A DNA stretch of 64,000 bases from Adineta ricciae (lineage: Eukaryota > Rotifera > Eurotatoria > Adinetida > Adinetidae): contig CAJNOJ010000083.1 of NCBI GenBank assembly GCA_905250025.1, positions 124,001-188,000 on the forward strand. Reading direction: 5' to 3'. A program made the position numbers and the translations under genes. The notes beneath the pieces are model-generated. The model was not told where the DNA came from, ran no database searches, and saw nothing but the letters and a program-made list of their open reading frames with translations. Below, piece by piece: positions 15,501 through 27,545 of this stretch (its first letter is position 1; each line of letters starts with the position of its first letter).

Positions 15501-18399
15501 TGATCCTACATATAAAGAACATTACAAATGAAACAGTAGGAAAATCTTTTTGACCTCGTAATTGAATAATCGAATGAATAAGCAAATCAGCAGCTCAGAC
15601 ACGAGAGTTTGTACGCTCTCATTCTGTACAAAATCACATTTCTTCTCCAGAAACAATCGTTGCAAAGTCAACGCATCCTAAATGGAAAGCGTTGGAAAGT
15701 GTTTTCAAATGACGTCATTCGAAAGTTACGCGATAGATCACGGAACCCGGTTCATTGTACAATAATGCATTATCAAACATTAACTTCAAGTCATTGGACA
15801 ACTCATTAATCGAGGAATAATGTCGTGATTCAATACGTTTCAAATCGATCGGTTTGTGAATAATTTCATAGTAATCCGGATAGTCGATTTTCGATGGTAA
15901 CGTCAAAAATACTGTTGATAGCGTTCGTCCATGACGATCTGTATACGCTTTAATCATTTGAATTAGATAGGAGATTTTATCTTGTAAGGAATTCAATGAT
16001 CTAAATCAAACGAGAAGAAGTGACGAGATGACGGATGGAATGGTGTTTGGCATACCGTTTATTGATTATTCGTGGAAGTGGTTGCGATGGTTTTTCCTTT
16101 TTGACAACCATTGATTTGAATTTTGTTGCTAAGGCTTGCTCGAGACGAGCAGCGTATTTGAATATATAGGATTCATCGACATTATAGACTTTAGCGTTGT
16201 TAAACATTCGATTAAGATCATCGATGATATCCTGTTCACGTTTGTACTGAAAAGAGCGGATTTTTATCGATTAAATTGAGGTTCGAGGCTAAACTCACGG
16301 TTCCCTTATCAATCTTTTCTTTGATCATAGCCATATCAATCGGCTGTTCTATTGTTTCATAATAGTCAGGATATTCTTCCGCAGATGGAAGTTCCAAGAA
16401 TGGAGCAATGAGTCCAACGTCATTTTCCTAATGCAAACATGAAAATTTAATGAGTAGAAAAGAACAACAAGATTTGTACTCGATATTCTCGAATGTAAGT
16501 GTAAATCGCGAGAATGTTCTGTTCTGTCGTTTTGATAACAGGTTTCTTCGGTGGTCGTCCTCGTTGTGACTAAAACAGAAAAACAATCACAATCACTGTC
16601 AAAACTTTTCTTGCATCAATTTACGTTCGGTGATTGTGGACTTGGTGAATCCCGATATTCATCTTTGACGTTGATCTAAAGATACAAATATGTGTGAATA
16701 TAGGATAAAACTGATGTTTACCGTTGGAAAATTCGTACAAGCTTCCTTTATCCTTGGTTTCTGTTCGTCATAACCAAGCTCATGAGCTTTGAGTAAAGTA
16801 ACATCAAGTAATTTCTTTGCGCTCTGAAACAAAATATTTCAACACATTTTCGAATCTAATATAACTCGGCTTACGTTATAAATTAACGATCCTTCTTGAT
16901 TATACTGCATCGCATTATCAAACATCAGTTTCAGATCATCGACAAGATCATCTAAATACGTGTATTTTCCTTTCTAAATTGACAAATGAAATACGATCTC
17001 GATTAGGAATCTTTTTTCTCGCTGAAATTCATACTTTGATATGATTTTTAATAACAGACATTGCTATCGGTCGTTGGATTTCTTCGTAATAATCTTGATG
17101 AAATCTCCTATTCGGTAATTTCATAAATGGATCGATTAAGCTCTGAGCACCAAGTTTATAATATCGAACAGCATTGTACAAAATTCTATACAAATCATCT
17201 TCATCGCCAAGTGAGCTCGTTTCGGAGTCAGCATCATCGGTTTGTGATGGAAGAATTTCTTCATCGTCAGGCTCTTCAGGATATTCCGTATTTGCTACTT
17301 CCGATGATAGAAGAACGTCACGTTTACGAAGTCTAGTTTAGAAACATCGAAGCTATGAAATTGAAATTCTTTGTTTTCGATTTACCTCAAACGATCATTG
17401 GAAGATTTGAGAGCAGAATCGAGTTCATTTCGAACATTAGTTATGATCTTTTTCAAAGCGCAAGCATCCTACAAAGATCAACTCGAATCAGCAGCTTTGT
17501 TGTATGGTATATTTACTTTGTAGATTTGTGATTTAGGGTCATTGTACTTCCGTGCATTTGCAATCATTAGTAACAAATCATTCTCCATATCATCAAGTGT
17601 ACAGTACTCATTGTTTTGTATTTTCATTGCGATCATTTTTAGATCAATTGGCTTGGTTACTATTAAATAGTAATCAGGATAGATCTAAATCGAGAAGAAA
17701 AGGTTTTTGAGGATCTGGAAGAGTGGAATTTACTTTTCGTGAAGGCAGGAAGAGAAATATGTCAGTGATGGGTCGATCATCGATTTGAGCGTTGTATATC
17801 GCTGTGAAAAATTCTTCGAAATAGTAAGAATCGATGGTTTCGGATTTAGTTTTCGAATAAAAGTATTTCGATAGTTCATTCGCATCTTTCCATTCACTGG
17901 AATTTTTCTAGACGAAAGAAAAGAATCACTTCTGGAAGTCAACAAGTAAGTGATTTATTACTCGATAGAAACTCTTTGCGTTGTTGATGAGTAATTCAAT
18001 ATCATCGTATAGTTGTTCCAAGGTAGTATATTCTTCGGAATGAATTTTCTGTTGAATTTGTGTGAAGTCAATTGGATCACTTATTGAATTGTAATAGTCT
18101 GCGCTTGCTCTAAATTTACAATTTGAAAAACGCTCCTCGAGATGAACTTTTTCAACAAACCTCTTGTTTGGAAGTCGAACAAAGCTCTCCGATGGATTTC
18201 TTCCATCGTCAGTTTTATGAGCTCGTACATCATTGTAGAATTCTTGGCAAATATCAGCCTACAGGTGAAAGGATAAAATTCGAACATGAAAAAGACACGG
18301 AGAATCACGTACTAAATCAGCTACTTTGCGAGTTCGTTTCGATGGACCAGTTGACTCACTCTCATCGCGATCACTGGCGCTGTGAACGCGTTTTGGCAT
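12546..18399 (-). CDS. PBRM1: Polybromo (PBRM1/BAF180), PBAF chromatin-remodelling subunit
   Basis: A long minus-strand gene of 20 or more exons. The start at 18399 reads MPKRVHSASDRDESESTGPS, followed by GPSKRTRK, as in vertebrate polybromo. Six bromodomains follow, each with the PDYY-type core: ASADYYNSISDPIDF, YPDYYLIVTKPIDL, HQDYYEEIQRPIAM, YPDYYETIEQPIDM, YPDYYEIIHKPIDL and a sixth, weaker one around 15000-15600. Asparagines such as MFDNALLYN sit at the acetyl-lysine pocket. Two BAH domains (YYLGDFVYIEP at about 14096-14842; FYKVGDFVYVMN into about 13730) and one HMG box (RPISGYLVFASESRKRL, about 13040-13270) complete the family's domain order. The last residues are VRNVSSDEW. The protein would target PBAF to acetylated nucleosomes. 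The sixth bromodomain lacks a clear YY core and may bind differently. One 51-nt intron near the 3' end (12896-12946) is in frame and stop-free. Confidence 0.93.
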
Positions 18400-18844
18400 C
18401 TAATTGTGAAGATATGTGAAGTCTCCGTGAATGTTTTCTCGAAAATGCAATCGAACAGATGATTAAATACAATAAACAACAGATTTCTTTGAATTGTATT
18501 CAAGGCTCCTCGTTCTCGTCAAATGGTCAACCAATCCTAATGACAAATGTGGTGAGAATGTCGAGCGACATCTACCAGAAAGGCGAACGCTGATTGATAG
18601 ATGGAATGATCTTTCTTTATGCAAAGAAAAAGAAGGTCGTGGTATATATGTGCAACGGCGATGATATGTCATGTCATCATTGTGTCTTTGCTCGTCAAAT
18701 GAAACAAGTTACCAATCGTTACGATCTGTCTCGACAACATTGTTGTTTCATTGCTCGGATTGACTTTATTTAAACAAAAACAAAGACACTACCTACAGAT
18801 ACTAATCAGAGTCAAATGTTGAAATTTTCGATAAAATCAAGTTA
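18400..18844. other. Intergenic, polybromo 5' side and ART-TPR 3' side
   Basis: About 445 bases with no supported gene. It should contain the polybromo promoter and the 3' UTR of the ART-TPR gene, both minus strand. Confidence 0.4.
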
Positions 18845-21139
18845 TCAATATACGCTTGATAGTTTCGCTTTCATCTTCTCTATTTGCTTATTACAATCCT
18901 CAATTGTGGGATCGTTTGAAGTCGGTGTTTTTTGTTGAATTTCCAACGCTTTTTCAAAAAATGAAAGCGCTTTCTCATATTCTTTTGCATGTCTAAATGC
19001 CCTGCCAATGTTGAAATATTCGGCAGCTGGAAGTAGTTGGCCAGGAGGAAGGCAGTTCTGTTTAATACGCAATGCTTCTTCGTAAGAACATAATGCTTCT
19101 TGCCATCGGCCCATACTCAGAAGTATGGAACCGATATTGTCATACGACACAGCTAATAAAGGATGATTTGGAGGCAAAGCTGTTTGTTGAATTTTCAATG
19201 CTTGCTGATAGTTATCCAAAGCGTCTTGGTAATTTCTCATATGGTTGAGCGTCATGCCTATATGAATGTATGATGCTGCTATATCAGGATGATTAGGAGG
19301 CAATAGCTTTTGCTGGATGTTAAGCGCTTTCTGAAAGTTGGGTAGTGCTTCTTCATATTTTCCCATATGATTGAATACCATACCGTTACGCGCGTACAGT
19401 ATTGCTAAATCAGGATGATCTGGAGGAAGAGATTTAGTTCGAATCTTTAAAGCTTTTTCGTAATATGATAATGCTTCTGTATAATTGTTCATCTTGGAAT
19501 GTAATTCACCGATATTCTCATATGAAGAAGCCAAATCAAGATGAGCGTCTGGAAGTATTTTTCGTTTGATTTTAAGTGCTTTTTCCAATATTGAAAGTGC
19601 TTGCGAATGATCTTCCATGTTTTGATATATCCTGCCGATGCTGTCATAGGAAAATGCTAACTGCAGATCATCTGAAGGGAGGATACTCTGTTGAATTTCA
19701 ACAACGCGATTATAGTATTCTAATGCTTTGTCGTAATCGTGCTGATCAGCTTTAATCGATCCTAGTTGTTTGTAAATATATACTTTCTCAGAATCATCTT
19801 TCAGTGTTTGAAGAAGTCTACAGCTCAACTGTTCGGCTTGTTCGAATTGGCCTATTTTACTCAATAAATGAACTAACTTGCACCACGTATTTGGAATTGA
19901 ATTGATCTCTTCGTGTATACAGACTGCAAGCTGTTCAAGCGATTCATCGGTATCGTTAGTAAGTGTCATAGTCACTTCGAACACGCGCTGACCTCGATCA
20001 ACTGGTTTGATATCAAGGATGCGAAAGACTGTGTGCGTTGAAAATAAAATCTCATCTGATTCTGTGTAATAACTATTGTTGGCCAGGGAAGCAAACGGCA
20101 CTTGATTCGGTTGAGATGGGTCAACTATAATCGTGAATAGAACTCCAACGAAACCATGCTTTCCAAACCCATGATGAGCGAACCGGAGAGCAGCTTGCCG
20201 ATCTCTGCCAGTTGATAAAAACTTGTTGAATGAAGTCAGACCGCCAATTTTATTCGCTAACTTTGCCAGCTCTTCTTTAGGCATGCTCTGTCCACGAAAT
20301 ACTTTGAAAATTTTGTTAAAACCATGTTTACCATATTGTTCGCTGTGTAGTCGTTCAATTTCTCGATGAAGGTCAGCAATAAAAAAGCCCGTTTCTACAA
20401 TAGTCATCATATCCATTTCTCGCAGGGCGCGATTGACAATACGGTATAAGAAACAATCACATGTATACCACCAGATTGGTGTTTGGTCACGGTATTCTTT
20501 TTCAAGCCATTCGATATTCTCTAATTCGTGAGTATCACCGGCAAATTGTTTACGACAGTGATCAGCAAATTGTTTGATCTGTTCGTCATCGAATTGAATT
20601 GTTAACAGAATTTCTTTGGCAATTTTAGTGTACATGAATATCGGATCCAGATTATCTTTACTTTTATCCGTAGGATTCTTACTAGACGACATTATACGTA
20701 GCGAAATATCCGCGGCTTCGGATTCGTCGATTGCCATTTGCAAAGCTTTACAAATTGATAGCGGCTCCGTGAACACACCTCGAACTTTAGGCCACTTAAG
20801 AGCCCATTGTTCGTGTCTTGCTTTATGGCCACAGAAGATAAATATACTATTGATTTGAGGCATATCATGAACATTTGGTACAACTTCTTCACCAAAAGAA
20901 CCGGAGCTAATCAAGAATATTTTACGCTCTTGCGCGGTTTGGATGTATCTCATACAATGCCTTTTGTCAGTGCATGGTTTAATAGCAGGAATAAATCGTT
21001 GAAACAGAGAGATGGAGGTTATATGATCCAAGCTTCTCGGATCAAAATTGCTATCTAGCCAAATTAGAAGAAATTCTTGACGAGCCTCGACATCATGTTG
21101 ATCGTCATCATCGTGTCTCGTTGGTTTTTTGCCGAACAT
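18845..21139 (-). CDS. ADP-ribosyltransferase (ART) with C-terminal TPR repeats and unassigned N-terminal domain
   Basis: An intronless frame of 764 residues. Residues about 20-170 form an alpha/beta-looking domain (FLLIWLDSNFD, KIFLISSGSFG, INSIFIFCGHKARHEQW) that I cannot assign; it looks Rossmann- or TIR-like in pattern only. Residues about 190-400 form an ART fold of the R-S-E class: VFRGQ supplies the Arg, FNKFLSTGRDRQAALRFA the Ser-Thr strand, and YYTESDEILF the catalytic Glu. The residue two before that Glu is Ser, not the Glu of arginine-specific EXE enzymes. From about 420 on there are seven 42-residue kinesin-light-chain-type TPRs (for example SYENIGELHSKMNNYTEALS) and one divergent repeat. 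Known family members transfer ADP-ribose from NAD to protein, or hydrolyse NAD. Bdelloids carry many such genes. Lack of introns beside intron-rich genes is compatible with retrocopying or horizontal origin. Confidence 0.85.
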   Translation of the reverse strand: MFGKKPTRHDDDDQHDVEARQEFLLIWLDSNFDPRSLDHITSISLFQRFIPAIKPCTDKRHCMRYIQTAQERKIFLISSGSFGEEVVPNVHDMPQINSIFIFCGHKARHEQWALKWPKVRGVFTEPLSICKALQMAIDESEAADISLRIMSSSKNPTDKSKDNLDPIFMYTKIAKEILLTIQFDDEQIKQFADHCRKQFAGDTHELENIEWLEKEYRDQTPIWWYTCDCFLYRIVNRALREMDMMTIVETGFFIADLHREIERLHSEQYGKHGFNKIFKVFRGQSMPKEELAKLANKIGGLTSFNKFLSTGRDRQAALRFAHHGFGKHGFVGVLFTIIVDPSQPNQVPFASLANNSYYTESDEILFSTHTVFRILDIKPVDRGQRVFEVTMTLTNDTDESLEQLAVCIHEEINSIPNTWCKLVHLLSKIGQFEQAEQLSCRLLQTLKDDSEKVYIYKQLGSIKADQHDYDKALEYYNRVVEIQQSILPSDDLQLAFSYDSIGRIYQNMEDHSQALSILEKALKIKRKILPDAHLDLASSYENIGELHSKMNNYTEALSYYEKALKIRTKSLPPDHPDLAILYARNGMVFNHMGKYEEALPNFQKALNIQQKLLPPNHPDIAASYIHIGMTLNHMRNYQDALDNYQQALKIQQTALPPNHPLLAVSYDNIGSILLSMGRWQEALCSYEEALRIKQNCLPPGQLLPAAEYFNIGRAFRHAKEYEKALSFFEKALEIQQKTPTSNDPTIEDCNKQIEKMKAKLSSVY

Positions 21140-21477
21140 GGTGGGTAATTATCTAAAAAAAAACGAGTTACATAGGCTCTCTGATTTCTATTTCAAAAGT
21201 CAAGCGCAATTCTAGTAAAGCTTTTCATCTTGCATACATTTACAACCGTGTGATCGCTACGTTTTGTTACAAGCGATTCGCCGACGCTGCGCTTTATTTG
21301 TCTTAGAAGCACATGCAGCATGCGCGCGTCTAATCGTGTTGATATTTTTCTTTTCCTGTGTAAGTTGGAAAAAGTTTCAAAACATTCTCCTTCGCTCCAC
21401 TGTGTAACTTTATTATGCGATAAAAAAGGTCGTCAACAAGAAGAACAGTTACGTTTCGCAGAAAAATTGATTATGAA
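21140..21477. other. Intergenic between two minus-strand genes
   Basis: About 340 bases. It should contain the ART-TPR promoter and the 3' UTR of the coiled-coil gene. An acceptor-like tttttttttag precedes the ART-TPR start by a few bases on the minus strand, consistent with a 5' UTR intron or trans-splice site. Confidence 0.35.
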
Positions 21478-23120
21478 TCAAACATTATTCTGAAAATCAG
21501 ACATACGCAGTAGATTCATCACATCATTCAGAGAACCGTTCTCGTGTTTGATCGAGCTGATTTCGTCAATTAATTGTTTCTGCTGTTGCTCGATGTCTCG
21601 CCACATTTGCTTATTAGTTTCGATGAACAGCTGTTCAGTTGCTTTCGATCCATCGGTGATCTGTTGGTAAAGATCGTGGAGAATTTCATTGAATTGGTCA
21701 ACGTGAATTTTGAATGTAAATAAAAAGGATTTCAAGGACTCATCGCTTTTTTCATCATTCATTTTGTTGAATTCTTTCATGATGTTTACTAATGGTTCGT
21801 AGAGAACTGTTTGTAATTGTTTATTAAACGATTGTTGACCGGTCGATAAGATCTGAATGAGATTTTGAATATACTGACAATGAATTTTCGTCAAAGAATG
21901 CCGGTAGAACGATAATTGGTGAGTTTTGATCTTCAGTTCCGTTTTCAACAGATGAATCTCATGATTAAATGCAGAGATGAGCGAATTGAAGATTGATTGT
22001 AGGTAAAGTTTTATATTGGGCGATAAGCGAAATTGAGAATTGATTCGTTGGCAGAGAAGTTCTGTAGTAATTTGTTCTGAGTCAAATGCACATTTTTGAT
22101 GCTGAAATAATACAAAAACAGTTACGACTATCTGGAAACTTTGGCTGAATAATCACTCGAGTTGGCACAAGAATGGACAAGTAGAAAAGTTCGTTGGTTG
22201 TACCATTGATTTTTTTTGAGAGTTCTTTGCAATGTTGAATTAGATCGTTGTTGAGATTGGGGAAAAGGGAATGATTCGTTCGGTCGAGTAATTCATTTTG
22301 GAATGTGCGAAGATCAGCATGAAGATTGTACAATGAACTTTCTAGATTTGCCTACAAGAACGAAGCGTTCATATGCGTGAATCTGAAAGTGTAATTTTAC
22401 AATATTTTTCAAATTCAGATGCTCGATCTTCCCCGAACAGATATCTAGTAGATGAATGGGTACTTGATTGACATATTTCAAACTATTCGGAGCGAATAGC
22501 GTATCATTATCCGACAGGCTTGCATGATCCTACGAAAATCATGTAGAAGAAGTCAGATTGAAGAGATTTTACCTGCATGGATTTGAACGATTTCTTTCGA
22601 TTACTTTCAATTCGATCAATCCATGATTGTACCAGTGATTCCTCGAGATTTTCTTTTCGATGAATTTTATCCATTAGATTTCTATGTGAACAAAGTAGAT
22701 GATTAGCAGGTTTTCATCATTCTCACTCGAGAAATTGATTGAGCTCGATGAGAATGGTTTCACATGTTGCCACTGCTTCTCGTTTGGCATCGAGCAATCG
22801 CGTCAATAGCGCGACTTGCTTTTCCAGTGAATAAATCTGATATCGGAAATGTGTGTAACGTCGATTCTCATCCAATGGCGTTTCGAGAATCTTTTGCAAG
22901 GAAAGAATTTCTAGACGAAGTGATTCGTTTTCGATTTGAAGACTCTGAACAACGTAAAGTCAAATAGAAAATCGACTACGCACACTATCATCACCTGCAG
23001 AGGAGTGGCAGAAGGAGGTGCTTTCGATGTTTTCGAATTGATAGTAGAAGCCGACGACCGACGCGATCTCGACGAAGCGATAGACATAACAGTATCTGAA
23101 GTGCATAACCTGATCGTCAT
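21478..23120 (-). CDS. Coiled-coil protein of unknown family
   Basis: About six minus-strand exons. The start at 23120 (MTIRLCTSDTVMSIASSR), or the internal Met eleven codons later, leads into a Ser-rich basic head. Heptad-rich stretches follow: SLRLEILSLQKILETPLDEN, YQIYSLEKQVALLTRLLDAK, then FNKQLQTVLYEPLVNIMKEF and IEQQQKQLIDEISSIKHENG. It ends MSDFQNNV. There is no signal peptide or membrane segment. The head-plus-coil layout recalls microtubule or centrosome proteins, but no family is recognised. It lies 181 bases beyond the next gene's 3' end, in the same orientation. Confidence 0.6.
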
Positions 23121-23301
23121 TTACATGGTACCCATTAGTTATATTCTCGAGAAAAAAAGCGTCCTTCCATTGGTAAATATGTATGAATAAAGAGCGAAAA
23201 GATTCAAAAACGATCTGAATATACAACATAGTACATGACTAGGCCGAGCAGAAGAGAAAATGTGTCTTGAAAAAAAAAAAGATTAGCAAAAGAATGACTA
23301 T

Positions 23302-24287
23302 TTATGATTGAATTGCTTGAAGATTCGTGCGTGGTAATCGACTTAATGTCATTTGTTGTTGATCTTCACATGATGAGAATAGTTCTTTCAATGCGATATA
23401 ATCTTTCAAACGAGTTGGTAGTGGTAATGAAGACGTTTTCTTCCATGAACGTTGACCTAAGGCTGAACGTATTCGAAGACGGCATAGTTCTTTGAGATTT
23501 TTAGCACGGGTACGTTCATTCCAGAGAATACGTTCAATTTCAGGGTATTTCGTCAATTGTTTAGCAAGACACGGTGTCGAATAGAGTTCCTCAATGTTAA
23601 TTGAACAGCCACATTGAACAAGAAATTTGATATTTCTTAAATTTTCGTTCAATATCGCCAACATCAAGGCATTGAAACCTAAACAGGGCAAATTCAATCA
23701 TTCAATCGAAACATTTTTTGCATTTACCATCTCGATCGCGTATGTTTAGATCGCATCCATGCTTAACGAGTACTCGTAAGACTTCGTCGTGATTTCTGGC
23801 TGCAGCGACATGTAACGCTGTCCAACTGCGAGTGCATTCATTCAGATCACAACCGCCTTCGATGAGAATTTCGGTTAAAGTTGAATTATTTCCACAAGCA
23901 GAGACGAATAAGATGGTTTCATTGAACTGATTTCTTCCTCGATATTCAATACCAGCTTTCAAAAACATCGTCGCTATGTCCTTGTGACATTTCCAAACAG
24001 CTAAAAGAAGAAGCGTTATTTTCGTGAGAGATAATTCTTGTCAGACAAGATTTCTTACCAAGATCGAATGCACGTGCTGTTCGTTTATCTCTTGGTACGC
24101 AACCACGACTGAGTAAGAGTTCAACGACTTCGGTAAGATTGTAAAGTGTTGCAAGTTCGAGAGATTTAAAGTCGTTCTTAATAAAGTCACTGTCACTATT
24201 ATAGACGATTTGTTTGATTTTTTTCACATCTTTTCGTCGAATAGCTTCGTGTAAACATTCACGTTTGACTGAATGGTGATTACCCAT
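23302..24287 (-). CDS. Ankyrin-repeat protein with C-terminal SOCS box (ASB-like), myristoylation-type start
   Basis: Three exons. The start at 24287 reads MGNHHSVKRE, which fits the N-myristoylation pattern MGxxxS. About five ankyrin repeats follow (for example FNETILFVSACGNNSTLTEI; SWTALHVAAARNHDEVLRVL; FNALMLAILNENLRNIKFLV). The C-terminal segment NLKELCRLRIRSALG...LPLPTRLKDYIALKE has the SOCS-box pattern: a BC box with Leu-Cys and a LPLP Cul5-type motif. ASB proteins are substrate receptors of Elongin-B/C-Cullin5 ubiquitin ligases. The target is unknown here, and a membrane site would follow only if the Gly2 is acylated. It ends AIQS. Confidence 0.75.
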
Positions 24288-24562
24288 GCTGATTAGAACC
24301 GAATGAACATGACAAGAAGTTTTTCGGCCATCTGTTGCCGCACGACGAGAATGGGAATGAAGTCTATTACTTATTCGTCAATATTTATTGTTGATTTTAC
24401 AGAATGAAGAAAAAAAACATCGTCTCATGAGATATATTCTACTATCGATAGATGTCGCTCGATGTCGAACGTCGACAACTGACTACGGCGACGGAACGTA
24501 AAACAAAAATAAGATCTAATTCAAAGTAAAGTTGTATTTATAAATAATACTGAACTTGGTTT

Positions 24563-27545
24563 TTAAGATCCTGGCGATATCAATACAGTTGAGCCTGACG
24601 CTCTACCGAGAAGAAACGTCGAAATATCCAAAAATGATGGTCGTCGTAGGGGATCGAGTTGCCAACATTCGCACATCATATCATAGATTTCTTTAGAACA
24701 CAGTTCTGGTTTGGGTAGATGAAGATAGGTTGCGTTCAACAGTGGCGACCTTTGAGTTTGAAAAAGAGAAGCGAATTGTTGTACTAATTGTTCATTTGTT
24801 AATGAGTGATATGGACGTTGACGTGCATAGGTGAATAATTCGTAAAGTGTGACACCAAACGACCAAATATCGGATTTCAGTGAGAACTCGTTCAAGAAGA
24901 GACACTCCGGTGCAACCCATCGTATTGGAATACGTGATTGATGGAAACCAATTTGTGCATAATCGTTTGAATACTCCGATTTGATCATCGCGATATCTGT
25001 CAGACGTAATTGATGGTTTAATGGCGAGATGAGACAATTTCGTGTTGCTAAATCTCGATGAATGATCTGAAGAGATGATAAATATTTCATTCCAGCTGCT
25101 ATCTGACAGGCTAATGAAAGTAAGAAACTCGATGCCGAACAATTATCCAATGGTATCGATTGTTGACGAAGATACTGATATAGATCAAGTGGATAATATT
25201 CAAATATTGCCATTGTTTTTTGTGAGTTTGAAATACCCAGAAGAGCACATCCATTTGGATTCTTCAGCATTGACAGCAATTCAATTTCTTTTGCAAACGA
25301 TGCTCTAAAATCCAGGCGAAAATGAGAATTTTTCATAATGAAATAGAATACAACGTACCTTTTATCTTCAGCAACATTATCGTTTAGTACTTTTATTACT
25401 ACCGTTCGTTTTTCGCTGTCAGTATCATTGCTCATTTCAGCGATATGAATACTTCCAAATAGTCCGTCTCCAATTTTCTCGATGAAAACTAATTGATCAC
25501 TAGTGACTTCCTGCATTGACATCTGGCGATTTTCTCCCATGGAATTCATTTGAATCATTAAACTATTGCCACATGTCGCTTCAATCGATGAAATATCTTG
25601 AACAATAGGAGGAAAAACTTGTTGACATGCGGTTGCATACGAATGTTCTTGCTGTTGATGTAAACAACAATATGAGGTTGGCTTTAATGTCGGACATGGA
25701 TTTGGTGCTGCTGCTCGTAGCAACCGAGGAGTGTAGATATGATGTGCAGGAGAAAATGTCGAATAGAAATTGATATCGGGTACTGCATAGTCACGGTCAT
25801 CCCCAGAATTTGTAATCGGTGCGTTCAAATCGTAAAATTCACGAACAGGTAATGTCGGATAGGTATAACATGATGAATTACTACCTGGCTTTTCCGTCAA
25901 TCTAAACAATAGACAATGAACGACATGAGGATGTAAGACTGCTGTTTTACTTTTGAAATCGTAGTTTTCTCTTTCGTCGAATAATCCATAGTAATGAAAC
26001 AAATAGTAAAAGACCAATAGAAATTAGTGCACCGGTCAGAAATGCTAAGTACAATTCAACAGTGATGACTGTTGGAATATTCATTTTCGAATTGATCGGT
26101 GTTGCCGTAGATGCTATTCTCGTTTGTTGGGTATTTCCTTGATATTTATGCAAGTCTTTGCCGATGGTAAGCACTTTTGGCAGAGATTGTTGTCTCAAGT
26201 CAGCCTTCTTTTCGCTTTTTGGATCATAAATCTGTGAATCGAATGTAATTTCACTAATCAGTAACCATTTGGAATCAAAATATAAATCTAATCGAACAAA
26301 TCTACCAATTTGATTATTCAATTCAATTAAGATCGGACGAGCGATTTCGAATATATCATCACGATTATGCTGATAAATAACTGAATTTGAATAAGTTTTC
26401 TCTTCATTGTCAATCGAGAACGACACAATAGCCTTTCGAAATATCAAGATTTCCTTCGAAAATAAATTATTCGTATGGATTGTCATGCGATTGATTTGTC
26501 GAACGGCATCGAATTGAAATTTGATTCGAATGAAATTACTTGTTGTGTCATTCGACCAACCAATCCAAGGTTGACGACCATCAATCACCGATATGTCCTC
26601 GGTACCAGTGATACCGTCCGATAATTTACCGAGACCATTGATTAACATTTTCTTCGAACGAAGATATTTTCCATCATAAGTATCATCACCAAACGAATTC
26701 ACATCTGTGCGGCCTTGTGGCATAGCGTATGAAACGATACCATCAGAAAATAAACAACCATAACTAAAATTCATGGGAAAAACGCGATGGAAAGGTAACA
26801 TCGAGGTGTGTTTAGCTTACACTTCAACACGCATGCATACAGTTCGACTTTGTTCACTAACAGGATAAAAACGAAGGCGTTTGGCTACAATTGGCGGATC
26901 TGAATAAACAGTTTTATAATCGCAAATATCGTAATTGAAAGAAGTGTTTACCTAGCTGTCGAATTTCTCCCATATAAGTGTTTTGATTGGCGCGTATCCA
27001 TGTTGAATTCTTCTGTTCACGTCTAGGTTTATATTCAATCCAAACTATTTCCTCATTTTTTATACTATCCATTCGCGTGTACATTAAAATATAATAATCA
27101 GCATATTCTCTTCCTTGACCGTTATTAAACCGGCCTTGTGTTTCAACTTGTGTCAAATAGGTTAAATTTTCGAAATCGATTTCTAACCATTCGCTTGATA
27201 TAGATGTTACTTGATTCATTGGACACCATGCACCGCCATACTGTTCAGTTCGAGCTCTGAAAAATAATCTATTGAACGGATCTATTCAGGAAAACAACAG
27301 CTACCTACCGACTAGCCTTTGGTCCAACGGTGTTTACATCGTAGCTACTCGATGCTGAAATAGCCGAATCAGGAATAGAGCCCGACTGCATTCCCAATGC
27401 CGTTTGGCATGTTGATAGTTTCTCTATGACAAAATGATACATTTCAAATACAAAATCTTGTCATAATCTTACTTAATTCCAGTGAATAAATTGCTTGGAT
27501 CAATACTACAGCGTATATGAATACTTTGAACATGTTTCTAATCAT
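24563..27545 (-). CDS. Discoidin-domain receptor (DDR) tyrosine kinase homologue with DFG changed to DIA
   Basis: Minus-strand, about eight exons. The start at 27545 gives a signal peptide (MIRNMFKVFIYAVVLIQAIY). The discoidin (F5/8 C) domain follows, with CQTALGMQSGSIPDSAISAS, then EWLEIDFENLTYLTQVETQG and, at its end, RLRFYPVSEQSRTVCMRVE. A DDR-like second ectodomain (DGIVSYAMPQG; YDGKYLRSKKMLINGLGKL) leads to one membrane helix (LYLAFLTGALISIGLLLFVS) and a basic stop. A juxtamembrane segment precedes the kinase. Kinase signatures are IGDGLFGSIHIAE, VVIKVLND, IHRDLATRN, PIRWVAPECL and SDIWSFGVTLYELFTY. The magnesium-binding DFG reads LTDIAMIK, so Phe-Gly are Ile-Ala. DDRs are collagen receptors in vertebrates. 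The intact HRD and Lys argue the fold is kept, but activity is uncertain. It ends VLISPGS. Confidence 0.88.
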
